Part shown: piece by piece, positions 1-9,560 of the stretch | How positions within the stretch are numbered: the stretch's first letter is position 1 | How the letters are laid out: every line of letters begins with the position of its first letter | Assembly: GCA_947174505.1 (NCBI GenBank) | Contig: CAMWJF010000017.1 | Coordinates: 1-64,000, forward strand | Source: an uncultured Lachnospiraceae bacterium | GTDB taxonomy: Bacteria > Bacillota > Clostridia > Lachnospirales > Lachnospiraceae | Length of the DNA stretch: 64,000 bases | Reading direction: 5' to 3' | The notes under the pieces: generated by a model | Databases searched by the model: none | What the model was told of the DNA's origin: nothing | What the model saw: the letters and a program-made list of their open reading frames with translations, nothing else | Position numbers and translations under genes: made by a program

Positions 1-832
1 CCAGCCGGTCCTGCTCAATCTTGCGCTCATAGTTTCGTAGGTCCTGATAATACTCCTCCCGGTCACGGCACCTCTTGCGCACCAGATCGTCCGCACTCAT
101 GCGGTATATGGTTTCAGACGCTTCCTGTAAGTATTCATCCTTGGATGCCAGCATTTTGATCTCCTCCCAGGTTGTGGCCTTAAAGAGCATGGCCCACTCG
201 TGAATATGATACTTCTTATCCTCTTCGGTTGCCAAATCTATCCGAGATAAGTCTACCACATTTAAGGTGAGGCTGTCACTATATTTTTGATAATTTTTAA
301 CGTTTACCAGTTTATACGACGCATAAAACTCCGGCTGTCCCTCAAACAGGGTATAGTCTAGGAACCCGATATGTATGGCCGGTTTCGCTTCCGGATAATC
401 CTGCCCGCGGTTCAACTGGTCGAAAGAGCGGCACAGATACATCACCGAGCGTTCTTTCCAGTTGAGCTTATTGGCAATCTGCATTTCCAGATTAATCAGC
501 GCATGGTTATTTAAAATGACATTGATATCCAGGCGAAACTCCTTGTCTGTCACCGCCTCTCCCAATATCACGGGATTGGTAATCTCCATGGAGACAACTG
601 TCTTTTCTGACAAATGGAGCAGGGAGCAGACCAGTCCGCGCAGGACTTTGTTGTTGGATTGCAGTACAGCCCGGAACATATAGTCGTTGGTCATGCCATA
701 GGGGACCGGTCCGTGGGCATCGCGAAAAAACGCAAGGGAATCCGGTAACGTCTGATGGGGCTGTACGCCGGCGTCAATAAATGCCGTTGCCTGACGGGTT
801 TCGGGGAAATGAATGACAGGTTTCTGCTTCAT
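1..832 (-). CDS. Rpn-family PD-(D/E)XK nuclease / putative transposase, 3' end outside window
   Basis: Read on the minus strand, an open frame starts at 832 (MKQKPVIHFPETRQ) and runs off the left edge, so about 277 residues are visible and the C-terminus is missing. After a leader comes PYGMTNDYMFRAVLQSN, then the nuclease core FRLDINVIL...LINLEMQI, which fits the D...E-x-Q catalytic pattern of the Rpn (recombination-promoting nuclease, formerly transposase_31) family. Later come HIGFLDYTLF and LNVVDLSRIDLA, typical of the same family. These proteins are DNA endonucleases linked to RecA-independent recombination and are scattered in many copies in Clostridia. An AGAAAGGAAA ribosome site precedes the ATG. 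Family call is confident; the cellular role is not known. Confidence 0.85.
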   Translation of the reverse strand, partial: MKQKPVIHFPETRQATAFIDAGVQPHQTLPDSLAFFRDAHGPVPYGMTNDYMFRAVLQSNNKVLRGLVCSLLHLSEKTVVSMEITNPVILGEAVTDKEFRLDINVILNNHALINLEMQIANKLNWKERSVMYLCRSFDQLNRGQDYPEAKPAIHIGFLDYTLFEGQPEFYASYKLVNVKNYQKYSDSLTLNVVDLSRIDLATEEDKKYHIHEWAMLFKATTWEEIKMLASKDEYLQEASETIYRMSADDLVRKRCRDREEYYQDLRNYERKIEQDRL

Positions 833-1120
833 AGATGTGTTTTCCTTTCTTAGACAAAAATGACGGAGCAATGCTCCAAAGAGCTGCGGAACCAGAAATG
901 AAGAACCCCGGTTCTAAGAGAAATGAATGGTAAAGGATTTCCATAAATCTTCCGCTAAGACAGATATACCACAGTGAAACGCATATTGCAAAGAGTTTTA
1001 AGGAAAAAGATTGTAGAAAAAATATAAACGTAATGTCGTATGTGCGTTATAAATATCAATATATGGGATAGAAAGATGGGAGAAGAGGGAGAGGATACAA
1101 AATATAGTATGTTCAATTTA
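833..1120. other. Intergenic stretch without a recognisable gene
   Basis: This AT-rich spacer separates the start of the Rpn nuclease from the 3' end of the antiporter operon. The imperfect palindrome GAACCCCGGTTC lies near 905-916. No convincing open frame with a ribosome site was seen on either strand. The Rpn promoter should lie in its left part, but no clear -35/-10 pair was picked out. Confidence 0.5.
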
Positions 1121-1152
1121 CACAAAACAGGGGAAGAAACGGCATTCTTCCC
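1121..1152 (-). terminator. Terminator of the antiporter operon
   Basis: GGGAAGAA at 1131-1138 pairs perfectly with TTCTTCCC at 1145-1152 (6-nt loop). Read on the minus strand, the stem is followed by CTGTTTTGTG, a modest U-rich tail, about 65 nt beyond the last operon stop codon. On the plus strand a TTTTTT run follows 9 nt after the stem, so it may work in both directions. Confidence 0.6.
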
Positions 1153-1218
1153 TCCCCTCGATTTTTTATTATGCTAAAATACGCCCGGCTTTATGGTTTC
1201 TATCTGGCCGATCCGAAA

Positions 1219-3369
1219 TCAAAGCCCGAAAACATCCTTAATAAACAGATATGCCACCGTCAGAATCAGTCCGACGCAGAAGAGTAGAAGTCCGAAAGAC
1301 ATACTTCTGGTAATCATCATAGTGTTTTCACTCCACTCCGCATGCATCAGCGCCAGCTTATGCTCGTAGTCCTGCGTCCTGGGCTTCTTCCGGCGAAGAA
1401 TCAGGCTGACAAGCCTTTCGAAGAAGGAGGCGGTGCAGGCGGCAAGATGCGTAAGGAGGTTGCCCTCGGGACGCTCATGGGGCAGCTTTGCATCGCGGTA
1501 AACGGTTTTTCTCAGCATGACGACAATGGTATCGACCAGACTGTCCAGAAAACGGCAGACCATCCCGAAAGCAAACGGCAGGATTTTTAACAGGACAGGT
1601 CTGTAAATCAGATTTTCCAAATCCAGCCAAACCGGCCAGAGGTTTATATAAATTTTTTCTGTGCTGCCGCTTTCCCGCTTCATAAGCAGGAAACGCACGA
1701 TGAATCCATAGATCAGTGCGCCGAGGATAAGGGAAATCAGCGCGCCTTTTAAATTGCCGGGAGAAAAATAGGAAATCCTTTCCGCTGTTTCTGTCCGCAG
1801 GAAAGACTGCCCCATATCGGCAACACCGTCCATCACGATATCCGGCAGAAGTCCCATAAGCGGCAGCAGGGTGGCGCTTACGGCGAGGGCAATCGCGCTC
1901 ACACGGTTCATATACTTGCCGCCTTGCGCATCATATCTGTTCTGGACGGCTTCGCTGGTATTCTTTTCAACAAAGAGACAGACATAAAGCTTAGTCATAT
2001 AAGCGATGGTCAGACCGCCGCTTAACAGGAAAATCCGTTCGACGCCGCTTATAAACGAGGTACTGAAGCATGCAGGGATCACGCCCGCATTGATCAGGAA
2101 CATGTACTCCACAATGCTCTCATGAAGCAGCGTTTTGCTGATATAGCCGTTAAAGAGCGGTATGCCGCCGATACCCAACGCCCCCATCAGGAAAATATAG
2201 TTTAAGAGCGGCTTTTTTCGTCCAAAACCGCGGATTTCATTCAAATCCAATTTGTGTACATTCATAAAGACCACGCCCGCCGCCATAAAAAGCACAAGTT
2301 TAATAAGAGAGTGGTTTACCATATGCAGGAGACTGCCGCGCAGGGCGATTGTATTTTCCGCTCCAAGCAGATCGGACATACCCACGCCCACCAGAATAAA
2401 GCCGATCTGGGAGACGGAGGAGCATGCCAGCGTCCGTTTCAAATCAACCGAGAACAGGGCGAGCACTGCGCCGATCACCATGGTAAAAATGCCTAAAATC
2501 AGTATCATACCGCCCCAGGCCGCGCTTCCGAAAAAGAGATCAACCGTTAGAATCAGGATGCCGTACATACCGGCCTTCGTCAGAATGCCGGAGAGCAGGG
2601 CGGAGGCGGGAGCGGGAGCCACCGGATGCGCCTTCGGCAGCCAGATATGCAGCGGGAATGCGCCGGCTTTTGCACCGAAGCCGAACAGAAGACATAGTCC
2701 CGCCGCCCAGATCCTCTTTTCTGGAATCCCGCTGTCGGACAGAAGGGCATATTGATCATAGCAGCCGGACAGTTCTTCAAAGTACAACGTTCCCGTCGTA
2801 TGATATAAGAGGAAAATACCCATCAGCATTACCAGACCGCCGATGACGGCCACGGCCAGATACGTCGCGCCTGCCCGCAAGGATTCGGGCTTCTCATCGT
2901 GTGCCACCCACACATAGGAGGTAAACGACATGATTTCAAAAAAAAGGAAGGTGGTAAAAAAATCCGCAGAGAAAAAGACACCCTCGGTTGCGCCCAGCGT
3001 CACCAGCAGAAACAGATAGTAGCGGTTCCGGTTTCTGTAGTGGCCGAAATATTCTTTGGAAAAGAGAGTGGTCATAAACCACATAAAGGCAGCCACGGTT
3101 CCGTACAGCGCGCGGAAACCGTCTAAGGTGAAATGCAGTCCCATGCTGCAGACATAGGGGATTTCCCAAACCGGTCCGGGGCTTCCTGACGCACCGGTCA
3201 GCATCTGTATAGCCAACATACCGCAGAGAATAAAGGTAAAACCTGTAATGATGCCTGCAAAGGCGCTCCGGCCGCCCTTATTCCTCCGTCCGATGCCGTA
3301 ACTTACAGGGGCAGCAAGCATGGGCAGGAAAACAGCGCTTTCGATTAAGATATTTGCATAGTTATACAT
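1219..3369 (-). CDS. NuoL/MrpA-like proton-conducting membrane subunit
   Basis: A 716-residue polytopic protein of the ND5/MrpA antiporter-like family and the last gene of the operon. GGAGGTtacc sits before the ATG at 3369 (MYNYANILIES), so this start is preferred over the upstream ATGs at 3390 and 3381. The protein has about 14 or more hydrophobic segments. It keeps the family's transmembrane glutamate (FLFFEIMSF) and the lysine of GFGAKAGAFPLHIWLP followed by KAHPVAPAPASALLSG. A long C-terminal extension (about 530-716) carries further helices and a charged cytoplasmic stretch, as in NuoL/MrpA-type subunits. It probably forms part of an ion-translocating channel with the three other ND-like subunits upstream. 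The MbhD/MbhE parts that belong to MrpA in Bacillus are encoded separately here. Confidence 0.85.
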   Translation of the reverse strand: MYNYANILIESAVFLPMLAAPVSYGIGRRNKGGRSAFAGIITGFTFILCGMLAIQMLTGASGSPGPVWEIPYVCSMGLHFTLDGFRALYGTVAAFMWFMTTLFSKEYFGHYRNRNRYYLFLLVTLGATEGVFFSADFFTTFLFFEIMSFTSYVWVAHDEKPESLRAGATYLAVAVIGGLVMLMGIFLLYHTTGTLYFEELSGCYDQYALLSDSGIPEKRIWAAGLCLLFGFGAKAGAFPLHIWLPKAHPVAPAPASALLSGILTKAGMYGILILTVDLFFGSAAWGGMILILGIFTMVIGAVLALFSVDLKRTLACSSVSQIGFILVGVGMSDLLGAENTIALRGSLLHMVNHSLIKLVLFMAAGVVFMNVHKLDLNEIRGFGRKKPLLNYIFLMGALGIGGIPLFNGYISKTLLHESIVEYMFLINAGVIPACFSTSFISGVERIFLLSGGLTIAYMTKLYVCLFVEKNTSEAVQNRYDAQGGKYMNRVSAIALAVSATLLPLMGLLPDIVMDGVADMGQSFLRTETAERISYFSPGNLKGALISLILGALIYGFIVRFLLMKRESGSTEKIYINLWPVWLDLENLIYRPVLLKILPFAFGMVCRFLDSLVDTIVVMLRKTVYRDAKLPHERPEGNLLTHLAACTASFFERLVSLILRRKKPRTQDYEHKLALMHAEWSENTMMITRSMSFGLLLFCVGLILTVAYLFIKDVFGL

Positions 3370-3456
3370 GGTAACCTCCATAAATTCCATGCGGAAAATT
3401 CCCGCAGCGGATAGCCGCAGTTTAAATTGCCCGAAAGAATATGCGCATCGGGCAGC

Positions 3457-4920
3457 TTACGCAGCGCCTGCTGCAACGCGCATAAAAAAGTCCACAATCG
3501 GCTGTGAGTAAACACCAAACAGTATGATAAATACGGTGAATACTAACAGCGGCAGCAGCATTTTCCAGTTAGGATCGCAGATGCCGGAAAGTGCACTGTA
3601 GTCAAAATCCTTTCCGGGAAAGAAAGCGCGCACGATCATCGTAAGCATGTAAATGGCCGTCAAAAGCGCTGACACCAGAAGGCAGGCAATGCCGCCCCAA
3701 GCCAGAGGATTGCCGCTTGCCACCGCCGCGCCGGCCAGATTCCATTTGCTGATAAAACCGGCCAGCCCCGGAACGCCCATAAGAGCCAAAGCGGAAATGG
3801 TAAAAATGCCAAATATACGGGGCATTTTGTAGCCGAGGCCGTCCAGTTCATGCACATAGTGGCGGTCAGTCTGGTGCATGACCGCGCCGGCACAGAAGAA
3901 GGAACAGATCTTCATGACTGCATGAAAAACAAGGTGTGTCAGCGCGCCCGCAAGACCCAGCGGCGTCATAATGACAGCGCCGAATAGGATGTAGGACAGG
4001 TTGCTGATGGTGGAGTAGGCCAGCCGTCTTTTAAGATGTGTCTCTTTTACCGCCCGGCTGCAGCCATAGACGATGGTAAACATGACAATAGCCATGACTA
4101 CGTCCTGCGCCCATGTGCCCTTCAGAAAATCCGTACCAAAGCTGTAATAAGTAAGCCTTATGATGGCAAAGGCACCGGATTTCACCACGGCCACCGCATG
4201 GAGTAGCGCGGTGACAGGCGTAGGAGCCACGCCGGCCTGAGGCAGCCAGGAGTTAAAGGGGAAGATCGCCGCCTTTACACCAAAGCCCATAAAAGCCATC
4301 ACGTAGATTAACAATAAGACATTGGTTTTGCCAAAGGTTTTGGCAGGGTCAAGCACGCCGCCCAGAATAAAATCCGTCGTGCTGCCATAGACAATGACCA
4401 TAATCAGCCCGAGGAAGGCGAAGGCTGCACCGCCGAGCGAATAGTAGAGGTACTTGCGGCTTGCCAGAATCGCCTCGCGGGTCAATGTATGCATAACCAG
4501 AGGTACTGTGACCAACGTCAGCAGTTCATAAAAGAAATACATGGTAAGCAGATTGGCGGCGAGGGCGATGCCCAGTGTCACGCCATAGGTCAGTGTGTAG
4601 AAGAGAAAAAACACATTTTCATGTTCTTCCTTCGTCATGTATTCAAAGGCGTAGAGGGTGGCAAAGGGCCAGAGTGCGGACACGAGCCCCGCAAACACCA
4701 TGCTCATGCCGTCCACACGAAAGCTGATATTTAAATTGCCCGTAAAGTGCGCCAGAAGGAAAGTGCTGTCCGAGTGGTGCAGGAGCAGATACCAGACAAG
4801 GATGCTGTTTAACACCACCGCTGTTTCCAGAAATACTTCTTTCTGCCACCTTTTCTGAAAGGGGATAGCGGGCACCAGAATCCCCGTTATAAAAGGAATT
4901 AAGATCACCAAAATAATCAC
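3457..4920 (-). CDS. Mrp antiporter ND-type subunit (MrpD-like, third copy)
   Basis: A 487-residue polytopic protein of the proton_antipo_M family. A GTG at 4920 is preceded by GGAGGTGATTCT and yields MIILVILIPFITGIL. Upstream in-frame codons back to 4983 lie inside the previous gene and lack a ribosome site. Key residues are visible: YFFYELLTL (membrane glutamate), KYLYYSLGG, and GFGVKAAIFPFNSWLP followed by PTPVTALLHAVAVVKSG (membrane lysines). It starts 4 nt after the previous gene stops, so translation is probably coupled. It is one of three MrpD-like paralogues in tandem and is expected to carry protons or Na+ across the membrane. Specific ion use cannot be read from the sequence. Confidence 0.87.
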   Translation of the reverse strand: MIILVILIPFITGILVPAIPFQKRWQKEVFLETAVVLNSILVWYLLLHHSDSTFLLAHFTGNLNISFRVDGMSMVFAGLVSALWPFATLYAFEYMTKEEHENVFFLFYTLTYGVTLGIALAANLLTMYFFYELLTLVTVPLVMHTLTREAILASRKYLYYSLGGAAFAFLGLIMVIVYGSTTDFILGGVLDPAKTFGKTNVLLLIYVMAFMGFGVKAAIFPFNSWLPQAGVAPTPVTALLHAVAVVKSGAFAIIRLTYYSFGTDFLKGTWAQDVVMAIVMFTIVYGCSRAVKETHLKRRLAYSTISNLSYILFGAVIMTPLGLAGALTHLVFHAVMKICSFFCAGAVMHQTDRHYVHELDGLGYKMPRIFGIFTISALALMGVPGLAGFISKWNLAGAAVASGNPLAWGGIACLLVSALLTAIYMLTMIVRAFFPGKDFDYSALSGICDPNWKMLLPLLVFTVFIILFGVYSQPIVDFFMRVAAGAA

Positions 4921-4924
4921 AGAA

Positions 4925-6418
4925 TCACCTCCCTGTAACCGCCATATGAATGAGGCTGGCGATAATGTCTGGAAATAAACCAATCAAAACTGACAATATT
5001 GTCAGTATTAAAATGGGTACAGTCATAAGTTTGCAAGGTTCTTTCTTTTGCAGACTATCATAATCATAATCCGCCCCCGGAAAAAAGCCGTGAATGGTCA
5101 ACGGTAAAAGATATCCTGCGGTAAGTAGTGCACTCACCAGAAGAATCACCGGGCCAAGCACATCAAAAACCGGCAGGCCGCTCTTTAAGGAGCCGAGAGC
5201 CAGATACCATTTGCTGACAAAGCCGCCTGTAGGCGGAATGCCGATCAGCCCCAGAGAAGCGATTGTCCAGCACCACAGGGTAAGGGGCATTTCCTTGCCG
5301 ATGCCGCGCATTTCTTCGACCCGCGTTTTTCCCGTCCTGTAGATAATGGCTCCGGCGCACAGGAAGAGCGCCGCTTTGACAAAACCGTGGGCCAGCACAT
5401 GGCAGAGAGCGCCCGTGAAGGATGTTTCATGCATAACGGCAATACCGAACAGAATGTAGGAGAGCTGGCTTACCGTGGAATAGGCCAGCCTTTTTTTCAG
5501 CACAGGCTCCCGGTAGGCCAGCAGGGAACCCATGAATACTGTTATCAGCGTCAGACAGATCCAGACGGTCTGTACCCATGTGCCCCGCAGAAAATCCGTG
5601 CCGAACATGCCGACCACCCGGATGGTGGCTAACACGCCTGCCTTTACGATGACTGCGGATAAGACTGCGGAGGCCGGGGCTGGCGCCACAGGGTGCGCGG
5701 TGGGCAGCCATGCGTGCATGGGAAACATACCCGCTTTGACACCGAACCCCAGGAGCATGACAAAGGCTGTCAGCAGTAGAAACCCGCCATGTTCCGTCAC
5801 GGCGGAAGCACGGAGCGCGCCGCCTGCCGTAAAAGTCAGCGAGTCGCAGTTCCGATAGAGGAAATAGATGCCAAACAGTGCCGCGTACGCGCCACACAGG
5901 GAATAAAACAAGTATTTCAGGCCTGCCATTGTTGCCTCCCTGGAGCCGCTATGCAGGACAAGGGGCATGGAGGACAGGGTTAGAAGCTCGAAGAACAGAT
6001 AAAAAGTAATCAGATTACCGGCAAAACAGAGGGCGTTTAAAACGCCGGACAACAGAAGATAAAAACCGTAGTAGCGGCTCTCCCGCTCCTCATGTTTCAT
6101 GTACTCGAAGGAGAAAAAGCCTGCGCAGGGCAGGACAATCACTGCAAGCAGGGAAAAAAGCGTGCCCACACTGTCAATCCGAAAATAAATCGGGAGGGTT
6201 TTGGTCAGATAGAAAAGGATAAAACCGTCTTTACCTTTTGCAGTCAGCAGTGAGGCGGCAGCAAACGCGGCCGTGATGACAAGAAAACACCCCGTCAAAA
6301 ACAGTAGTGTTTTTCTATCGGTATTCCCTTTTTCTCCCGATAGGGGTGTCCGATAGCGGATCAGCAAAAACAGTCCCGCCGCAATCGGAAAAAAGATAGA
6401 TAAAAGTATTGGATACAT
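4925..6418 (-). CDS. Mrp antiporter ND-type subunit (MrpD-like, second copy)
   Basis: A 497-residue multi-spanning protein. GGAGGTGATGAC places the start at the ATG at 6418 (MYPILLSIFFPIAAG) rather than at the longer 6448 start. It has the family hallmarks YLFFELLTLSSMPLVLHSG, KYLFYSLCGAYAALFG, GFGVKAGMFPMHAWLPTAHP and APASAVLSAVIVKAG, then RLAYSTVSQLSYILFG and HVLAHGFVKAALFLCAG. It is closely similar in layout to the following gene, which suggests tandem duplication. Its predicted role is a cation/proton channel unit of the Mrp complex. The membrane Glu and Lys are present, so it is probably active rather than a structural relic. Confidence 0.87.
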   Translation of the reverse strand: MYPILLSIFFPIAAGLFLLIRYRTPLSGEKGNTDRKTLLFLTGCFLVITAAFAAASLLTAKGKDGFILFYLTKTLPIYFRIDSVGTLFSLLAVIVLPCAGFFSFEYMKHEERESRYYGFYLLLSGVLNALCFAGNLITFYLFFELLTLSSMPLVLHSGSREATMAGLKYLFYSLCGAYAALFGIYFLYRNCDSLTFTAGGALRASAVTEHGGFLLLTAFVMLLGFGVKAGMFPMHAWLPTAHPVAPAPASAVLSAVIVKAGVLATIRVVGMFGTDFLRGTWVQTVWICLTLITVFMGSLLAYREPVLKKRLAYSTVSQLSYILFGIAVMHETSFTGALCHVLAHGFVKAALFLCAGAIIYRTGKTRVEEMRGIGKEMPLTLWCWTIASLGLIGIPPTGGFVSKWYLALGSLKSGLPVFDVLGPVILLVSALLTAGYLLPLTIHGFFPGADYDYDSLQKKEPCKLMTVPILILTILSVLIGLFPDIIASLIHMAVTGR

Positions 6419-6461
6419 GTCATCACCTCCATGTAAATCATGCAACAAATGCGACAGACGG

Positions 6462-7955
6462 TTATGCGAACATAGCCAGGCCCTGCTCGATCATATTTAC
6501 GACAGGCTGGGAGCTGACACCCAGAATCACATTTAGCAGGATAAAAAATACGAGCGTCACGGCGTAAGCCTTCATATCCCGGAACGTAATGCCGGTATAT
6601 GATGTTTCGTCCGTGGTAGCGTAAATACGGAGTACTGTCTTCATAAAATAAATGGCGTTCAATACAGTGCTGATTCCCAAAACAATCAGCGAGGCGAGCA
6701 TCTTGCCCTCTACCTGAACCGCCGCCTGAGCAAAGAGCAGCTTGCTGATAAAGCCGGAAAACAACGGAACGCCCACCATGGAGAGGGAACCGGCGGTAAA
6801 AGCCACGCCCGCCCACTTATTGCGGTAGGCGGCTCCTGTCAGGTCGATAAATTTACGGCTTCCGCCGGACACATCCGTAAGGCCGATAGCGGCGATAAAC
6901 AGCAGGGATTTTGTGGCGGCGTGGGATAAAATATGGAAAATACTGGCTACCATACCCGCCTGTGTGCCCATGCCGAAACCCATGTAAATGTAGCCGATCT
7001 GTGCCACCGAGGAGAAGGCGATCATCCTGCGGATATCCTTTTCCTTGATGGCGGAGAGGGAACCGAAAATCATGCCCATCAGACCGAAAACGAAGAGCAC
7101 GTCAATAATTCTCGTGTTGTTAAAAATGTCAAAGCCGATCACCCGGTAAATGATTTTAATCAGCAGGAAAATATAACCCTTGGATACCAGACTGGAAAGG
7201 ATTGCCGCTGAGGATACTGTGGAGTATCCGTAAGCGTCCGGCAGCCATGCGTGGAAAGGATACAGCGCGCTCTTGATGCACAGGCCTATGCACATCAGCG
7301 CCACTGCGACAATCAGGGGAATCTGGTATTCGCCGTTTGCCATGATCAGTCTTACCGACTCCTTGATATTGCTCATCAGCAGATGCCCCGTCAGGTCGTA
7401 CATAATACAAAGGCCGAAGAGCAGCAGGCCTGAGCCTAAAAGACTCATGATCATATAGCGGACGGCAGCCTCGATGGTACGCCCCACCTGCCTGATCATA
7501 ATCAGGCCGCAGGCGGAAATGGTGTTGATCTCCACAAAAACGTAGGCCGTAAACATATCGTTTGTGTAAACCAGTGCAAGCAGTGAACTTAACAGGAGGT
7601 TCACGAGAATATAGTACAGGCTGTGTTTGCTCTCCACCACCTCGCCGGGGAGTTTGTGGGCGCCGCCCGCCATGGACAGATACATAATCATGCAGAAAAA
7701 GAGAGCCATGCCGGCTTCCAATACGCCGGCCCGGATCTCATTGCCCCAGGGCGCGGGGAAATGTCCCATCCAGTAGATGAAAGGCTCCCCTGTGGAAAGG
7801 AGGTAGAGAAGCAGCACAGCCGACATTAGTCCGACGGCTGTTATGACTACGCGGTTTACCACCTTTGCCGTCTTTGCGGGCAGCATGGAACAGATGGTAC
7901 CCGAAAACAGACTCAAAAGGATGGAGAAAAAGGGGAAATTGCAGATAAAGTTCAT
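6462..7955 (-). CDS. mrpD: MrpD-type antiporter subunit
   Basis: A 497-residue polytopic protein directly after mrpC, the standard position of MrpD. The start at 7955 (MNFICNFPFFSILLS) is preceded by AAGGGAGGG. Motifs include FTAYVFVEINTISACG (membrane glutamate), CIKSALYPFHAWLPDAYGYS (membrane lysine), SSLVSKGYIFLLIK and RRMIAFSSVAQIGYIYMGFG, then HILSHAATKSLLF. It differs more from the two following paralogues than they differ from each other, so it is the likely orthologue of canonical MrpD. It is predicted to form an ion path in the cytoplasmic membrane. Confidence 0.88.
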   Translation of the reverse strand: MNFICNFPFFSILLSLFSGTICSMLPAKTAKVVNRVVITAVGLMSAVLLLYLLSTGEPFIYWMGHFPAPWGNEIRAGVLEAGMALFFCMIMYLSMAGGAHKLPGEVVESKHSLYYILVNLLLSSLLALVYTNDMFTAYVFVEINTISACGLIMIRQVGRTIEAAVRYMIMSLLGSGLLLFGLCIMYDLTGHLLMSNIKESVRLIMANGEYQIPLIVAVALMCIGLCIKSALYPFHAWLPDAYGYSTVSSAAILSSLVSKGYIFLLIKIIYRVIGFDIFNNTRIIDVLFVFGLMGMIFGSLSAIKEKDIRRMIAFSSVAQIGYIYMGFGMGTQAGMVASIFHILSHAATKSLLFIAAIGLTDVSGGSRKFIDLTGAAYRNKWAGVAFTAGSLSMVGVPLFSGFISKLLFAQAAVQVEGKMLASLIVLGISTVLNAIYFMKTVLRIYATTDETSYTGITFRDMKAYAVTLVFFILLNVILGVSSQPVVNMIEQGLAMFA

Positions 7956-7956
7956 A

Positions 7957-8331
7957 TTATTTTCCCTCCCTTTTCAACTGCGTGGAGATCTCGTCCAGAT
8001 CCAGCGTGTGATATCTGGTATAAAGGCGGATCGTCAGGGACAGCATGAGTGCGGTTACGGAGACGGAAACCACAATGCCCGTCAGTACAAGGCCGCTGGG
8101 AATCGGATTGATATAGGCTTCCGTGCTGGTGACGCCGTCCACCACAATGGGCGCTACCCGTCCGGCGATATAGCCTTTTTCCGCCAGAAAGAGGTAGATC
8201 GCACTGTCCATGATATTCAAACCAATAATTTTCTTGATCAGATTTGTCTGCAAAAGCAGATTGGTAAAGCCGATACAGAAGAGAATCGCTGAGACGGCCT
8301 CTCCGTAGTTGGCAAATAAATTCTGGCCCAT
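7957..8331 (-). CDS. mrpC: MrpC-type antiporter subunit (NuoK-like)
   Basis: A 124-residue protein with three hydrophobic segments. The start at 8331 (MGQNLFANYGEAVSAILFCIG) follows a GGGGG ribosome site; the longer frame to 8385 lacks one and overlaps the upstream gene. The sequence LIKKIIGLNIMDSAIYLFLAEKGY matches the MnhC/NuoK family, which has a membrane glutamate near this place. The size agrees with MrpC (about 110-125 residues). It lies 1 nt after mrpB stops and 1 nt before mrpD starts, the usual B-C-D order. Confidence 0.88.
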   Translation of the reverse strand: MGQNLFANYGEAVSAILFCIGFTNLLLQTNLIKKIIGLNIMDSAIYLFLAEKGYIAGRVAPIVVDGVTSTEAYINPIPSGLVLTGIVVSVSVTALMLSLTIRLYTRYHTLDLDEISTQLKREGK

Positions 8332-8332
8332 C

Positions 8333-9292
8333 TTAAAATCCCCCTTTTCGGAACATAGCGTAAAAAGCGTAGATCGTGCAGGCAACCACGAGTCCTACCG
8401 CGATATTTAAGGGCAGGATCAGGCCGCTTGAGAGGATCGCGCCGGGCGTTCCCTTCGGGATCACGCTGTGAAGTTGGTTTGCTCCTGTGTAGAAGGAGTA
8501 ACTTTTTGCCAGACAATAGAAGGAAAGGGAGAAAAAGCATATCCATTTATAAGTTTTTTCTGTGAAGAACCGTTCCGTTTTCTTGAAACCGAAAGCATTT
8601 AAGTAGAGCACCAGTCCCGCGCCGATGACCGCGCCGCCGGAAAATCCGCCGCCGGGTCCAAGATGGCCGTTTAAGATGATGTAAATACCGAAAATAATGA
8701 TAATCGGTACAAGGAAGGTCGCTACAAGCTGCAGGATCGCGTCATTTTTCGGCTCAAAGCGGCGGTCGCTTACCTCCGCTTCATCCTTTTCGGTCTTATT
8801 CAGGCGCAGCAGGATCAGCACGGTAATGGTCGCCGCAAAAAGTACGTGGGATTCCCCCAATGTATCAAAAGCCCGGTAGTCCAGAATCATGCCGGCGACA
8901 ATGTTGACGGCGCCTGTTTCCTCCAGCCCTTTTTCGATGTAGCGCACCGCGACTTCATTGTTGACCGGACGGGTCACCGCTCCGTTAGGCGGCAGATAAG
9001 AAATCGTCACCAGAAGCAGGGCGATCAGAAACAGGCAAAAGAGAATGCTGGTTGCCTGATACAGCCGGTGAAAACGGTACAGCCATTTATTGTGTTCGGT
9101 ATCATAGACCCTGTCCATGATGGCATCATGCTCCTTCTCGTGGCGGAGCGCTGCTTTCTGATCCGGCTGGTATTCCTTCTGGGGCCGCATTTCCACTTTC
9201 CCGATATAGGGATCCTTTTCGCCGGAAAGCCATCGGAAGAAACGAAAGGCGAAAGTTTTCTGATATTCTTCTGCGGTCTTTTTCCTACTCAT
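8333..9292 (-). CDS. mrpB: MrpB-type subunit with MbhE-like N-terminal half
   Basis: A 319-residue membrane protein joining two pieces. Residues 1-80 are a charged cytoplasmic head. Residues 85-165 contain FCLFLIALLLVTISYLPPNG and YRAFDTLGESHVLFAATITVL, the signature of MbhE and of the C-terminal end of MrpA. Residues 185-319 carry the MnhB domain with IIIIFGIYIILNGHLGPGGGFSGGAV. In Bacillus-type operons the first part belongs to MrpA and the second is MrpB. Here the split lies elsewhere, as in Mbh-like arrangements. It overlaps the preceding DUF4040 gene by 8 nt. The role in the complex is structural or ion-path related. Confidence 0.85.
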   Translation of the reverse strand: MSRKKTAEEYQKTFAFRFFRWLSGEKDPYIGKVEMRPQKEYQPDQKAALRHEKEHDAIMDRVYDTEHNKWLYRFHRLYQATSILFCLFLIALLLVTISYLPPNGAVTRPVNNEVAVRYIEKGLEETGAVNIVAGMILDYRAFDTLGESHVLFAATITVLILLRLNKTEKDEAEVSDRRFEPKNDAILQLVATFLVPIIIIFGIYIILNGHLGPGGGFSGGAVIGAGLVLYLNAFGFKKTERFFTEKTYKWICFFSLSFYCLAKSYSFYTGANQLHSVIPKGTPGAILSSGLILPLNIAVGLVVACTIYAFYAMFRKGGF

Positions 9293-9560
9293 TTTCCTTT
9301 TCCTCCTCTTTTTCCGGCTCCGAAGCGTCGATAGCGTGGATTTTTTTGAGTGTCACAAAAAACAGGACGCTGGTGATTCCCGCGCCGACGGCAGCTTCTG
9401 TGATAGCTAGGTCGGGTGACTCCAGACAGATCCAAAGCATGGACATAACCAGACTGAAAGACATATAAATCAGAATAGAGTTTAAAAGGTTTTTGGAAAA
9501 ACTGACAGAGACCGCGCAGATGATTAACAGTCCCATCAGGATGATCTGAAAAACTGTCAT
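9285..9560 (-). CDS. MbhD-like (DUF4040) antiporter subunit
   Basis: A 91-residue protein with three hydrophobic segments and a charged lysine/glutamate-rich tail. SPDLAITEAAVGAGITSVLFFVTL is the hallmark of the MbhD/DUF4040 domain found near the C-terminus of MrpA or as a free subunit in Mbh-type complexes. Its start overlaps the mrpG stop codon (ATGA), and its end overlaps mrpB by 8 nt, so the three genes are tightly coupled. Confidence 0.85.
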   Translation of the reverse strand: MTVFQIILMGLLIICAVSVSFSKNLLNSILIYMSFSLVMSMLWICLESPDLAITEAAVGAGITSVLFFVTLKKIHAIDASEPEKEEEKENE